In this document: piece by piece, positions 12,620 to 24,092 of the stretch
Layout of the letters: every line of letters starts with the position of its first letter
How positions within the stretch are numbered: position 1 is the stretch's first letter
Source: Neurospora intermedia
Taxonomy: Eukaryota > Ascomycota > Sordariomycetes > Sordariales > Sordariaceae
DNA length: 64,000 bases
Reading direction: 5' to 3'
Assembly: GCA_037102815.1 (NCBI GenBank)
Contig: BTPP01000004.1
Span: forward strand, 1,488,001 to 1,552,000
Translations under genes and position numbers: made by a program
Notes under the pieces: model-generated
What the model saw: only the letters and a program-made list of their open reading frames with translations
Databases searched by the model: none
What the model was told of the DNA's origin: nothing

Positions 12620-14094
12620 TTAACCCGAAGTCATCTCCACATCTTTATCTTGCTTCTCGGCCTGTTGCTCCTTTTCCAGCTGCAACTGCTTCCTCCTCGC
12701 CATCTCGGCAATCTCCCCTCCAATCGACATTGGCTTTTCCTTCATGTTATCCCCACCATTCATACCATCATCCCTCTCACCTCCGTTCCTAACCTTCTCC
12801 TCCTCCTCCTCTTCTTTATTTCCATTCCTCCCTCCCTCCGCCTTCCCCGATGATGCCCCATTAGCACCGGCGGCACCATTCTTCCCACCTCCGCCGTTAC
12901 TGGTAGTATGCCCACACCCCACACCACCACTCCCTCCAATCCCCGCCTGCAAACTCCTCTCCCACTCCTCCTGCTCCTCCCATATCGCTCTCATGTCGTC
13001 ATCCCCCAACTCTGACGTCTCCTCTAGCAGTCTATTCATCTCCTCTCCGCTCGGCACCGCCCAGATATTCTCCCTCAGCCGCTTATGCCGCTCGCGATCC
13101 TCCTCGATACGTTGCTCGACTTGTTTCTTGTCGAGACGAGGGGCGGCGGTGTTGACGCCTCCGCCGCGTTTACTCAAATTGCTATGCTGGTTGCTAGAGG
13201 AAGGTCCGCCGGCGGCGTTGGCGGCGTTGGTGCTGGTGGGGAGGGTACCTGCTGCTGCTGTGGAGGAGGAAGGGGGAAAAGGAGGAGGGTAGGAGGAAGA
13301 GGGGATGGCGGTTTGCGAGGGGGGCATGTTGGTATCGTATCCCCCTGCTGCTGCTGAAAGGTTGTTGTTGTTGGCAGAAGGGGAGAGGACGAGGTCGCCT
13401 TGGGAGGAAACGTAGGATTCACCCCGTTCGCGTAGGACTTCAAAGATGTCGGTTAGGATGGTGGAGTCGAGGAAGGTTTTGGCGTGGAGGGCTTGGAGGA
13501 CCTATTGTATGTTTGTGTGTTTTTAGCATTGACCGAGAGGACATGGGGGAGAGATAGGGATGGAGCGAGAAAGGGGAAACAAAAAAGACACAAACCTTGC
13601 GGACAACTTTGACGTTAGCCGCCCCTGACCCGTCATCCGGCGCCACGGCATCGACCACACGAATAATGTCTCGCTGCATCATACGGATGTAATCCTCTTG
13701 TCCGTCTTTGTAGGCCATGTCGAGAAAGTGCTCGATGAAGTACATGATGTTGGCTCGCATGTTAAGATTGCTCTGCGAACTTTGTTAGTGATTGTCTTGA
13801 GTGAGCCAACGAGCCGTGGGGGGGAGGGAGGGATGAGCCGATGAGGGGGAGGTTGGATGGTTTGACAATAGCTCAACTCGTCTTCTTCCCGAAATGATTG
13901 ATTGACTGAACAAACATGAAGATAAAAGATATACACACCCTCTCAAGTTGCTCCAGAATGCAAGAGTGCAAATCTTCAGCTAGATCCTTGTGTCGGAGAG
14001 CATACTGTGCTGCCTTTTGCGAGGATGTCACGGAGGCACTTAGTTGGCGGAGCTGGTTTGTGAAGCGCATGCGCACCTCGAAAGGGTCGGCCAT
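12620..14094 (-). CDS. CTK3: CTK3-like CTD kinase I gamma subunit
   Basis: Probable gamma subunit of the RNA polymerase II CTD kinase (CTDK-I), a nuclear complex that phosphorylates Ser2 of the CTD. The N-terminus MADPFEVRMRFTNQLRQL with LSASVTSSQKAAQYAL is the hallmark of the CTK3 CID-like domain. Three exons in phase 0: 14094-13939, 13772-13596 and 13501-12620. Introns are 166 and 94 nt. Exon 2 supplies the conserved NLNMRANIMYFIEHF helix. Total 404 aa. The last ~270 residues are low complexity (Ser/Pro/Asn, Gly-rich, an acidic EEEEEE run) except for a helical block LDKKQVEQRIEEDRERHKRL near residue 240, which matches the short C-terminal CTK3 segment. The disordered tail is longer than in yeast. 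Divergent from the P5C reductase gene. Confidence 0.9.
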
Positions 14095-14922
14095 TTTTGC
14101 TTTTTTGGTGATGTAAGTTGTTTTGCGTCTAGATTCTGGTAGTTGTTGAAGATGTTTCAGTTGTGTAAGTGATGTAGTCGGGGTGGAAAAAAAAGGGACC
14201 CTGGTGTGACTGAAACTGCTATGGGTTGTTGTTCGGGTGTAAGTGAATGAATGGATGTAGTTGAGTTACCCCAATTGTTCACCTTGCCCGATGTTTATAT
14301 ACTTTTATTATCTGCTGTCGTGCTTCAATGCGCTTGCATAACTGGCTCATCTGCACCTGCTTTTAATTTTCAAAATTTGCTCAGTTCTGCAACTGACGCC
14401 AACTTTGACGTGAAATGTAGAGTGAGTACGAAATCCATGAATTTGACAGGCACGAAAGTATTTCAAGGTTGTCGTCGCCAACAACACAAGAAACATTCAA
14501 AAAGAAGAAAGGACGTTGAACTTGGGTAACCACACTAACCCGCATATAGCAGGCGGTGAGCATGTTAACGAGGCGCTAGTCATCTTACATAGAGGTAGTA
14601 CTGTGTGGTAGCGATACCGGGGTCCTAGTGGGGGTCTGTTTACAGCGGAGTTACAGCGGGCAAATTCTCCACTGACCGATAAAGTGATATCACAACTCAG
14701 GATCGATGAATAAGTTCCCGTTTTGGGCCTCATCGAGATCGTCTTCACAACTTCACTGATCGACCTCTTTTTTCTTATCTCCCCGACAGGAACCAGCAAC
14801 TCGTTTATTTATTCTCTTCCACTTTTGGAAGATCGGAATACATAACAACTGTCGTACCTTCTCACTCTCAACTCAGTCACTCAAAATTACCACCCGCAAC
14901 ACGCAACAACAACAACAAGAAA
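14095..14922. promoter_or_regulatory. Divergent promoter between CTK3 and P5C reductase
   Basis: 828 bp between two start codons. The right end is an A-rich leader with repeated CAACAACAACAA before ATG 14923. The left end has TTTTTTGG next to the CTK3 start. No TATA box or known operator was recognised. Confidence 0.5.
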
Positions 14923-16027
14923 ATGGCTGCTCCTCAAGTAAAGAGCTCCTCCGAGCTCACCATGGCTGTTCTCGGCTGCGGTAAGTGGTGGTCATTCCCA
15001 AATCTCACTCACCTCAAACGCCCATCACAACCCTTTTCCTCACCCAAAGAATGTCACCAAACATGGTACTAACCCTACCCTCCCAGGAACAATGGGCATC
15101 TCCATCCTCTCCGGCATCCTCTCCTCCCTCACCTCCATCGCCCAAGACCCCTCTCCACCACCCACCAACCCCCCCGCCCTCCCGCGCCACTTCATCGCCA
15201 CCGTGCGCTCGCAATCCTCCATCGCCAAAGTCGAGTCCGCCCTCTCCCCGCTCGTCAAGCCCTCCGTCTCTACTCTGCGCGTCCTCCAATCCACATCCAA
15301 CGTCTCCGCCGCCGCCGAAGCCGACATCATCCTCCTCGGATGCAAGCCCTACATGGTCTCCGGCCTTTTGTCCGCATCCGGCATGAAGGACGCTCTGACA
15401 GTTAAGCACACCGAAGGCCACGCCCGTTCCCAAAAGATCATCATCTCCATCTGCGCGGGCGTGACGGTCCCAGACCTGGAACGGGTCTTGCGCGAGGACG
15501 TCGGACTTGCTGCCGACGACCTGCCGATCGTGGTGCGCGCGATGCCCAACACGGCCAGCAAGATCAGGGAGAGCATGACGGTTATTAATACCGTTGATCC
15601 CCCGCTGCCGGATACCGTCACGGAGCTGTTGACGTGGATTTTTGAGCGGATCGGCGAGGTCGTGTATTTGCCTCCGAACTTGATGGATGCGTGCACTTCT
15701 TTGTGTGCTTCGGGCACGGCGTTCTTCGCGCTGATGATGGAGGCGGCGGCGGATGGAGGTGTGGCGATGGGGTTGCCTAGGGCGGAGGCGAACAGGATGG
15801 CGGCGCAGACGATGAGGGGTGCTGCTGGGTTGGTGCTGGAAGGTGAGCATCCGGCGATTTTGAGGGAGAAGGTGAGTACGCCGGGCGGGTGTACGATTGG
15901 CGGACTGTTGGTGTTGGAGGAGGGTGGGGTTAGAGCGGCGGTTGCCAGGGCGGTTAGGGAGGCGACGGTTGTTGCGAGCTTGTTGGGAGGAGGGGGTGCG
16001 AAGAATGTCAATGGTACTAGGCATTAA
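14923..16027 (+). CDS. PRO3: Pyrroline-5-carboxylate reductase
   Basis: Reduces pyrroline-5-carboxylate to proline with NAD(P)H, the last step of proline synthesis, in the cytosol. Exon 1 is 14923-14980 and exon 2 is 15087-16027. The 106-nt intron (GTAAGT, CTAAC branch, CCCAG acceptor) splits the glycine codon of the Rossmann motif, which reads VLGCGTMGISIL (res 17-28). Total 332 aa. Other landmarks are ADIILLGCKPY, the IICAG-like segment SICAGVTVPDLE, VRAMPNTAS, and the C-terminal family signature LREKVSTPGGCTIGG (about 279-293). Residues 42-55 form a Pro-rich insertion after the first beta-alpha unit, common in fungal enzymes. No targeting sequence. In Neurospora this activity is assigned to pro-1; which paralogue this is cannot be told from the sequence alone. 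Confidence 0.95.
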
Positions 16028-16529
16028 AGCCCCAAAGGGGAGGGTGGTGAGAATATAGAGTGGGGTTTGCCAGAAGGGAGGTCCTAGACGGTGTTGGTTA
16101 AAGCCCACCTTTGGACGGAAAAGCTGGAAAGTCTCGAAACCGAAATACCAAAGGTAGACAGACAGGTGGATAGTGAACAGCACACAGAGGTTCATGTCAT
16201 TATTTATCTCCAAACCCCTCAGAAAGAATGGGTCGAGGTTCATAGATAGTAGTTAGAGAACATAAAAAGGCGCCAGACGCCCCTTCAATATGTACAAATA
16301 AACAACAAATAGAGTCATACCGAGAAAAACATATGCTCGCACCAACAATGCTATTTTCAACCTATGTGCAAGACATCCTCCCCAAGCATACTTAGGCTAG
16401 TATGCATTACAGGTACCACCTCATATCATACGGGGGAAGATGCCATATTTTCGATGCTTAAACCCTTAGAGATACCATTGACCACCCATCCCTTCTGTAC
16501 TTTGGGACTTGGACATGGGTAGAGATAGA
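16028..16529. other. Convergent 3' intergenic region (P5C reductase / HAT1)
   Basis: About 500 bp between two stop codons. It is A/T-rich around 16255-16330 with AATAAA-like strings (ACAAATAAACAACAAATAGAG), suitable as poly(A) signals. No gene seen. Confidence 0.5.
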
Positions 16530-18125
16530 CTATGCATTTCCGCTCTCGACCCTGGCCTTTTTGCTCGACGCAGCAGCTGTTTCCTCCGTCTGCTCAACCT
16601 CGTCCAACTTGCGCTTACCATTAGCAGCAGAAGGAGTAGCCGGCACTTGATCACCCGCAGTCTCACCATCAGCCTGAGCCAGCTTGCTCTGCTCCTCAGC
16701 CTTGATCAGCAACCGAGCATAATCAAACTCCACACCGGCAAAAACCTTGGCTAGCTCCTCCCTGCGCTCCTTAAGCTCCAGCTGGCCCAGCGCGTCCCTG
16801 TTGTGCACGTATAGCCTCCGCTTGACGAGCATCATCCATAACCTATACGTATGCTCGTCTTCGGGGGTGGGCTTTGGCAGGGCCTTCTCCTTGCCCTTAC
16901 TCTTGCTTCTACCGCTCTGCTCCTCGTAGTCCTCATCCTCGGGAGCGCCCAGACCTGGCCGGACGCTCTCGGGAAGCTGGGACATCAGGTACATTTCGAG
17001 CACGCGGGCAAACTGCCGGGGCACGATCTTGAACTTCTTTCGGCAGGCTTCCCAGGCTGCTTGGTCGACGATATTGCTGGGTGCTTTGCCCTCCTCGGGA
17101 ATCTCCACGCTGGTGTCGATCTTGAGCGCTTTGAACTCGGGTTGTTTGCTAAGGAAGGCGAGGTCGGCGAGATCGCGCATGTCATCAAAGGCCTCGTTGG
17201 GGTCCTCCACCGTCAACTCAATGGTAGGCTCGTGCTTAAGGTATTGCTGGTAAATTATGCTGTACAGGCGCGAGCCGAGGCCCTTTTGCTGGAAGGGCGG
17301 AATGATGATGAACTGGGAGATACGGGTACGGCAGGGGAGAGTGTCGAGGTCGAAGTCGCCGTCGACGGAAAAGGTCGGGGTATCGGTCGGGGTCTTGGAT
17401 TCGGACTCGGCGGGTGGTTGGAAGGCGTAGTACCGGTAGAGGGTACTGTAGCCGGCGAAATGGTAGGAGAATTTGTCGGGCTGGTTGGGAAGAGGACGCT
17501 TGTTGTAGAGGAAATAGATTGTCCATCGGTCGACGTCGGGATCTTCCATGTCGATAGGGGTGCCTCCGTCGACAAAGAAGGGAACGAGAATCTGGATGCG
17601 GTTGAGGAGCTGTTTGACGGCAGGGTCTGTGATCTTGCCGCTGTACACTTCGTATTCCCCATCTTTGTTGGTGAAGCTTGTGACGAGAGTTCCGGGCGGG
17701 GTCCAGTTGTCGGGAATGGACTTGAGCCGGGTTTCGAAGTCGGATTGCTTCTGGAAGGCAATTTCGGGGAGGAACTCGGACAGGACCTCGTTAATGTTGA
17801 GGGCCTCTTCGTCGGCTGTGGGCTGGTACTTTTTCTTGTAGGACACCTTGAGGTTGGGCAGCATGTCACTGGCGTTATACTGCAGGTTAATGCGCAAACC
17901 CTTGTAGCCAAAGATTTGTTCTTTTTCGCCAAAGATGTTGTTTGTGTATTCTGGGTGGAAAGTGTCCAGTGTTTTCACGCCAGTGTCGGAGGGGGTGACG
18001 AGCGAGACCAGGAGGGCCTCGTTGGAAGACGTCCACCCTGTTATGCCAAGTCAGCTTACTTGTCCGTTTCCAACGTTGAGAATTTTTTGGGGGTGTTGGA
18101 GCTTACAATCGTCGTCTCCGCTCAT
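16530..18125 (-). CDS. HAT1: Histone acetyltransferase type B catalytic subunit HAT1
   Basis: Acetylates newly made histone H4 (K5, K12) with its partner HAT2, in cytosol and nucleus. Coding exon 1 is only 19 nt (18125-18107), then a 69-nt intron (GTAAGC, CTGAC branch, AACAG) and one long exon (18037-16530). Total 508 aa. The spliced N-terminus reads MSGDDDWWTSSNEALLVSL, matching the family's DDW..xxNEAxxxSLV start. HAT1 landmarks follow: FHPEYTNNIFGE, FGYKGLRINLQYNASDM, FFVDGGTPIDMEDPDVDRW, and the acetyl-CoA loop IIPPFQQKGLGSRLY (QxxGxG, about res 255), then VEDPNEAFDDMRDLAD. The last ~150 residues include an acidic linker EDEDYEEQ, a basic SKSKGKEK stretch and a KRKLDEVEQ nuclear-signal-like tail ending in KKARVESGNA. 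A 451-codon antisense frame over it is a shadow. Confidence 0.96.
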
Positions 18126-19213
18126 GGTGATGGATCTGGAGTTTGCGAAGCTGGGGATCTGGCGGGGAAGCTGCGCGGGGGAGGGGGGAGTGTTATGAAC
18201 GCTTAAAGCTTCGTGGTCGCGTGCTTGGGATATGTGGTAATTCTGTCGTGATATATTTGACTAATGTAAAACTAGTGTCTGGTGGAAGGTTCCGTTACGC
18301 CGAGTGATTGTGCTGGGTCAACAGGTGAGGCTCGTTGTCTGGTCAAAAAGGAAGATGATCTGATCAAGAAGTCAAAGTCGCAAAGGATAAAGAGTCGCGG
18401 TTGGCGAACGCGTATCGTTAATTGAAAGCTTGGGCCATCACATCACTCCACTGCCGATCCCGTCTTCCTTCTCGGTTAAGGTTGTTAGCGTGGGCTAGGG
18501 GTCCCTGGGCTATTGTGGCTACTAAACGCATAGTAACAGCTTGATAGCGGCCCAACCACCAGCAGATGCCCTGATCAATGGACGCTGTGCTCTTGCAAGG
18601 GAACGGCTTCAGGTGACTGTGAAACCAGACATGTCGACAGAATTGTTTCACACTTCGGCATCGAGATTGTATGTGGGCCATATTGTCAAGATATCGAATG
18701 GGATTCCTGACTGGTGCTTCCAGAAACCTGCTTACCAAAAGGCTACAGGTCTTACAGATAGCTCCCGGGTCAAGTGGAAGCTCATGGCGGCTCAACCTAG
18801 CAAAGACCCCTCATTAACTGAATCTAGTTGACTTGGCAGGCCCCCATTGTTAGGGCGTTGTCAGGGCGTTTGGCGTTGCTTGGCTGAGGTGACCGCGCCG
18901 GATTGCTGCAGAGGTCTTGGCTGACGGGAGGGAGGTCCGGGTGTTTCCCTGGTTGGTGTTACTCCAATGGAAATATTTCTTTGAACAACATCAACCCCTT
19001 CCTTCCTTGGTTGTCGATTGACCTCCATCCCTCCCTTTTGGACCAGCTCAGTCTTTGTGTCCTGACCTCTTCAACCATCTTGCGGCGCGCCCTGAGGTCA
19101 TCGCCATCTGGTAATTCTTATGCGCCAATGACTTTATCAACAAACAACAGTTGTACATTCTAGTTCTTTCTCGTCACAAGCTCCAGTCTGGTTCCAGCTT
19201 CACAACCTCCAAG
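18126..19213. promoter_or_regulatory. Divergent promoter between HAT1 and the ZIP transporter
   Basis: 1.09 kb between the start codons. The ZIP side ends in GCTTCACAACCTCCAAGATGG. There is a direct TGTTAGGGCGTTGTCAGGGCGTTTGGCGTTG-type short repeat (unit TCAGGGCGTT or TTAGGGCGTT, 18848-18870). No credible coding region or known operator was found. Confidence 0.45.
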
Positions 19214-20722
19214 ATGGGCAACTTGCTCATCCTCCTGGCCCTCTGTGTACGTCACTCCAGTATACTCTACCCAATCCCAACAGAAACATAGCTGGAAGCT
19301 AACATGGTCCCATACACATAGGTGGTCATGGCCTTGGCGTACGTCCATCCTCAATGGCTGTCTTTGCCGCTGGGCGCAAACTGACATCGAACCAACGAAA
19401 TAGTTCCTTCTTCGCCGGCGCACTCCCCCTATCCCTGAGTCTGTCGCAATCTCAACTACGATTGATATCCAGCATCGGTGTTGGAATTCTTGTCGGCACT
19501 TCCCTCATCGTCATCATCCCCGAAGGCATCGAAGCGGTCGCGACAACCAATACCGTCCAGTCGGCACATTCGCACAATGCTGCTGCTGCGCGGCGCAGTC
19601 TCGTGGGAGTCAGAGGGAGATCCCCAGTACAGACAGTCAACTGGCACATCTCAGGGAACCATCTGGAAGCTAGGGACGGGAATGGCGACGAGATCCCCCA
19701 TATCAAGACACACAAGATCGTAACCGCCGAACAAATCCTCAAGAACCTCCACGGCAAAAGGGATGAAGAGCCAAAGGATGACACAAAATCCAACTTCCAA
19801 AAGTCCACCAACCCCACCACCGAAAAGCATGATGACGACAACGACCACCACGAGAACTCCCTTCCGACATTCCAGATCGGCCTGTCTCTGACCCTCGGCT
19901 TCGCCCTCATGTTCCTTATCGACCGCCTCCCGCAGCACGCCTTCTCCTCTTCTTCCTCTTCGAGCCCGCAGACTCGACACATCTCCCTCGACAACCTCGA
20001 GACCTCCTCCATCTCCGAGTCCATTCTCGAAGGCCGTGACGGATCCTCCGAAACCGACGGCTTCCTCTCTTCCTTCCTCAGCCCCTCGCCAAAACAGGCC
20101 CGCACGCTAGCAACGACGGTGGGATTGGTCATCCATGCCGCCGCCGACGGCATTGCCATGGGAGCCAGCGCTACCACGGAGGACATGCGTCTAGGATTGA
20201 TCATTTTCGTGGCCATCATGGTCCACAAAGCCCCAGCAGCTTTTGGCTTGACGTCAGTTTTGCTGAGGCAGGGGCTGTCGAAGCGGGCGGCGAGGGGACA
20301 CTTGATTGTGTTTAGTGCCGCTGCCCCCGTTGGAGCGTTGGTGACGTATTGTATCGTCGAGTTGTTCCTGGGTGGAAGTGGTGGTCAGGTAGCTACAGAA
20401 GGGAGCCGAGGTGAGCAGTGGTGGACGGGCATGTTGTTGTTGTTCTCCGCAGGGACGTTCTTGTGAGTCTGCCCCCCCTCCTCCTTTGGAGTTGTGCTAT
20501 GATGATTGATGGATGGCTGACTGACTGACGATATTCAGGTATGTGGCTATGCACGCCATGCAAGAAGATAGCAACTCCCACGACCATCACTCAAGCAGCA
20601 ACGGGTACGCAGACGGAAGCAGTTCGCAGCAGAGGAGGCAGCCAAAACCGCTGAGGGACACAATGTTTACTGTCTTGGGAATGCTATTACCGCTTCTCAC
20701 GCAGTTTGGACATCATCATTGA
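19214..20722 (+). CDS. ZIP-family metal transporter, ZIP9/ATX2-like
   Basis: Predicted zinc or manganese transporter, probably of the Golgi as for yeast ATX2 and animal ZIP9. Four exons: 19214-19246 (33 nt), 19322-19338 (17 nt), 19404-20462 and 20539-20722; introns 75, 65 and 76 nt. Branch sites CTAAC and CTGAC are seen in the first two. Total 430 aa. The spliced N-terminus (first TM helix LLILLALCVVMALASFF) continues into AGALPLSLSLSQSQLRLI and GVGILVGTSLIVIIPEGIEA, as in ZIP9. A long His/Asp-rich cytosolic loop (about 95-240) includes KHDDDNDHHE. TM4 carries HAAADGIAMGA (H259) and TM5 carries HKAPAAFGL (H290), the metal-site helices. The protein ends with LLPLLTQFGHHH. Skipping the 17-nt exon would break the frame, which supports it. 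Confidence 0.93.
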
Positions 20723-21459
20723 GCATGATATTATCAAACAAAAGTTAGGTGTTGTATAGTTATATTTTTTTCATTTGGATATGGCAAAGGCATGCAAGCG
20801 TTTGCGTTCATGGCCAAGCCACCCCCTAGCGAATACACCTCATTTGACAAGCAACCCTAAACGAAACTGTTATCTATGGCTGTGTATAACGGAAGCTTGG
20901 AGGTTTCCGTCATTTGTACTTGTTAATGTGTTACGATGCTTGTGGCAGGATATTTAACAAAGCAGAACCTTGAATCAAACAGTTTGGTGATGGCAACCAT
21001 ATACTGACAATTCACGGAAAGCCAGAGATGACGGTCTTGATAAAGGGGCAGGACTAGGCACCGCACTACACACTACACTACTCGTCCAACCAGGCTGTAT
21101 TCGATGCAGGAGGGGTTGGAGTATTTTATATAAGTATCCTACTTGTCATCAATATATGAAAGAAGCTACAGCTGACTCTATTTCTTCAAAAGCGTGTGAT
21201 ACTCACCATAATCTTCGAAGTGTCTATTGAAAGCGGAAAGGTACGTACGGCCATTGTTCCATGACTGAGACATAGAGGTCTTTGCTTACACAACGACGAA
21301 GTAGATACCGATATACTATACAACTTCGAGGATCACTACCATTGAAGACATCTCTACCTTCGCCGACAACCACCTTTGACCGCTCTCTTTCACGATGATC
21401 TCTTCCCTTAATAACATCTATATACCATCGACGACCTTTTACATTTCAACATATTCACA
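20723..21459. other. Intergenic, left edge of the accessory island
   Basis: About 740 bp after the ZIP stop. AT content rises near 20740-21330 (TATATTTTTT, ATTTTATATAAG). No reading frame or repeat with support was seen. It marks the change from conserved genes to the tandem array. Confidence 0.4.
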
Positions 21460-21705
21460 ATGACCCAACATGTGCTCCATCGAGCTTACGAGAAGCATGT
21501 TCATCTCCCAGGCGCAGCCAGATGTCTTGGATGCCTGGGAAACAGGCCCAGTTCCCAGCGCAGAAGCAAAATGTGGTGTGTGCTCCGCGAAGATGGCCAT
21601 TACTGTAGCAGCTGCTACACCCGCGAGATATCCGAACTGGGGTCCTTGATGTCCTCCATATACTTTCAACAAGGATGTATACCTTTGATTCCTATTATGA
21701 TATAA
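21460..21705 (+). CDS. Small Cys-rich reading frame, uncertain
   Basis: 81-codon frame starting MTQHVLHRAYEKHVHLPGA. It has paired cysteines, CLGCLG near residue 22 and then CVLREDGHYCSSC near residue 40, which could form a small zinc-ribbon-like fold. It lies just upstream of the broken array copy. Codon use is not strongly biased and the frame is short, so it may be non-coding or an exon of a lost gene. Its first bases (ACCCAACATGT) resemble the VTQHVKHVSL segment of the first intact array gene, which could also mean it is part of a relic. No function is proposed. Confidence 0.2.
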   Translation: MTQHVLHRAYEKHVHLPGAARCLGCLGNRPSSQRRSKMWCVLREDGHYCSSCYTREISELGSLMSSIYFQQGCIPLIPIMI

Positions 21706-21730
21706 TAAACATTTCTCCCACCGTAAGTTA

Positions 21731-21960
21731 CCCTTCATCTCCTTGCCCCCCTGAGATCAGATGCTTGATCTACCGTGAAGTCATGCCTCTCCAATCCCCG
21801 ACACATTACCACCGTCGAATCTCTTGCCTCTTCTTCCCGCCAAATCCGCACAGGAGTACTCCACGAGTACTTCATAGACAACTCCCCCCTCAACAACTTC
21901 TTCTCTCCCCCTACCGGTGTAACCCTAAGCACTGCCCTTATCCCTATCAGCTATGAGTGA
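21731..21960 (+). pseudogene. Broken copy of the 2EXR-like array family
   Basis: A degenerate relative of the five intact genes downstream. One frame reads PPEIRCLIYREVM (from 21749), matching PAEIRIIIYR of the first intact gene. About 25 codons later, in another frame, VESLASSSRQIRTGVLHEYF follows, matching LESLALTCRKIRDEVLHEYI. The two halves need a frame change, and the sequence after SPL does not continue the family body. A later stretch at 22105-22150 (translating near LSKLKEIGTF) may be a further remnant. The order of motifs is the same as in the intact genes. This looks like a dead or dying member at the left end of the array. Confidence 0.7.
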
Positions 21961-22857
21961 AGAATGGGCTTAAAGACAGCATGGCTCCTGGCGGTTTGTT
22001 GGAACACCCGTGGATCTTGTGAAGGTTGAGGCCAGCAGGTTCGACGACATAGGACGACATCGAAAATTATTTCACACATAATTCTACCATCCACAGACTG
22101 GCCTGCCTAGCACTTTCCAAGCTGAAGGAGATTGGAACCTTCGTGGACCTTAGTTTTTTCAATCTGGTATAGAGACAGCTTCCACCCTGCCCTGCCAATA
22201 GATGCCCCATTCACCGGCACCCCGCTCCCGGTTATATATAAGGTTGCCATGGCTCCCATTTCCCCTTCTTCTCTTAAGCAACTTCATTCAAGCCGAGTTT
22301 CCAGCGTCGACTATCTACCTCTATGGTTTCCCAGCAAGGCGAAGGCTGAAGGCGCGAGGCGCTTCAAGCTCAGACAAGTATCGTTATCCAGGCTTCTATA
22401 CCACATCTTCCCTTAAACTTCTACGCCTACTACCTTCAACGTCTACTTTCGAGTCTCGACAACCTCTGCTCTCAGCAACCCTTACTCTTGAAAAGGCCGA
22501 CCTATGACGACATTCGCGACTAACGACACTTGTCCCTTGCAACCTTTTTCGAAGTACATTCAGCAGCATCTACCTTCGTCAATCCTAACTTACCTTCGAC
22601 AACCTTTGTCTTCGACGAATTTACCGTCAACGACCCTTAACCACAGGCTCGCGCTACGTCCTTGCCACCTGCTCACTTCTACTGAGCCCTTTCGCGATCC
22701 ATCATTTTCCTCACTGCATCGCGCATCCAACGCTATTCGCCTCTGATTAACATTCCACAACTCATCGAATACCTAGGTACCTCCTCTATGCTCGGCATTC
22801 AATCTCCGCGGGGGACAGGATCCAAGCAGCTAACAACGTCTCAGAAGAAACCTTCAA
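21961..22857 (+). promoter_or_regulatory. Promoter and spliced 5' leader of array gene 1
   Basis: A strong TATA element (TATATATAAGG, 22233-22243) lies about 615 bp before the ATG. The stretch downstream is pyrimidine-rich and free of a convincing gene, as expected of a long leader. A leader intron is proposed at 22777-22844 (donor GTACCT, branch GCTAAC, acceptor TCTCAG), ending 13 nt before the start codon. The sequence around the acceptor, AGCAGCTAACAACGTCTCAG, is nearly repeated before array gene 2. Confidence 0.5.
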
Positions 22858-24092
22858 ATGGACAACAAAATGGCCATGCCGATGACCGACCAACAGGATC
22901 ATCCGGACGTCAGGGATAACGACCTACCGGTAAGAAGTACTCTTTCTGACTCTTAAGCACTCGCGCTGATCGTTTTTCTTTTTCTTTCTCTCTCATACAG
23001 CTTGGTGATTATGACACGATTGTCTTGGAGCTTTTTCCCGACCATGTCTGGCTTACTGAGTCGGACAACATCTCGAACCATAACAACGACGATATTGACC
23101 CTAATAACCAAAACAATCCCGTGTCAACCCAGGACGTGTGCTTCACTGAGCACAAGTCCCAGTTCCCTATCCTCTCTTTCCCGGCAGAGATCCGAATCAT
23201 AATATACCGGTCAATCTGGACTCTGCCTATCGACCTCGGCCTCACCACCGGCCTCGAGTCCCTCGCCCTGACCTGCCGCAAAATCCGTGACGAAGTACTC
23301 CACGAGTACATCACTTATATCCTCCCAGTCACCCAGATTCACCTGGGCAGCAAACACAGGATTCTCCAGGGGCTCCGGGCGTCTCCCCTCGTCACCCAAC
23401 ATGTAAAGCATGTCAGCCTCCTCTGGGGCAGTTGCGTCTGCGCCAGGGATGGGGATGTGGTCCAACGTGGGAACCACCCTGGGGGCCTCCGTTGGCTATT
23501 GAACCTGCAGCAGCTGACGACGTTGGAGTTGGTATTTACCAACCCTCGATACAATGGAATGCAGCGATTTACCAGGAGCGGGTTAGCGCTGCCGGCCCCA
23601 GCCGATGAGGACTGGGATGAGGAGAATGACGGCGACGAGGACTGGGATGAGGATAATGGGGACGATAACGAATTCTTGAACTGGTTCTGCCTCGATTGCT
23701 GGGAACAACTAATGGGTTTGCCGCACACTTTGGAAAAGGTGATTTTTAGAGTGTGTTGTGGCACCAATGAGAACGGCGAGGCTGCTGTCCCTGTTGTCAG
23801 AGAGTCCTGGGAGGTAACGAAGTGGTTTCGGAGGATGAAGGTTTTGGAAGAGGTGTATCAGAGGAGCCGGAATCTGAATGTTGATGGAGTGGAAGATGCG
23901 GTGGTGGTGGAGGAGGAAGTGGACGATGTGGATGAGAACGAGGTATATCTCCCCTATTTTCTTCTGACACACTCAAAATTGGATCAGGACTAACAAGTCG
24001 ATGCGCCGTCATTTCAGGGCCCGCCGACGTACCGGATCGAGCACCACGTCGGCGACGTTGACGTTGAGTGGCCTTTATCTGATACAATTTGA
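22858..24092 (+). CDS. 2EXR/F-box-like array protein 1
   Basis: Member of a fungal family of unknown function. Three coding exons in phase 0: 22858-22929, 23001-23942 and 24018-24092. Introns are 71 and 75 nt, the second with branch CTAAC. Total 362 aa. Unlike its neighbours it has an extra ~85-residue Asn/Asp-rich N-terminus encoded partly by exon 1. The family domain starts at FPILSFPAEIRIIIYR and continues ESLALTCRKIRDEVLHEY, LVTQHVKHVSLLWG, LRWLLNLQQLTTLELVF. It also carries a strongly acidic DEDWDEENDGDEDWDEDN insert (about 238-260) and LPHTLEKVIFRV. The last exon (24 codons) encodes PTYRIEHHVGDVDVEWPL. A second acidic run (VVVEEEVDDVDENE) precedes it. No signal peptide or membrane segment. 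Confidence 0.85.

Noticed and set aside
15014-16243. Minus-strand frame of 409 codons opposite P5C reductase
   Set aside because: It lies entirely antisense to a well-supported enzyme; its translation is Arg/His-rich with no motif, as expected from the complement of GC-rich coding DNA.
16851-18206. Plus-strand frame of 451 codons opposite HAT1
   Set aside because: Antisense shadow of HAT1; Val/Gly/Leu-rich with no domain and no splice or start support.
20740-21330. AT-rich stretch as a RIP-mutated transposon
   Set aside because: AT content is only moderate and no element remnants were recognised.
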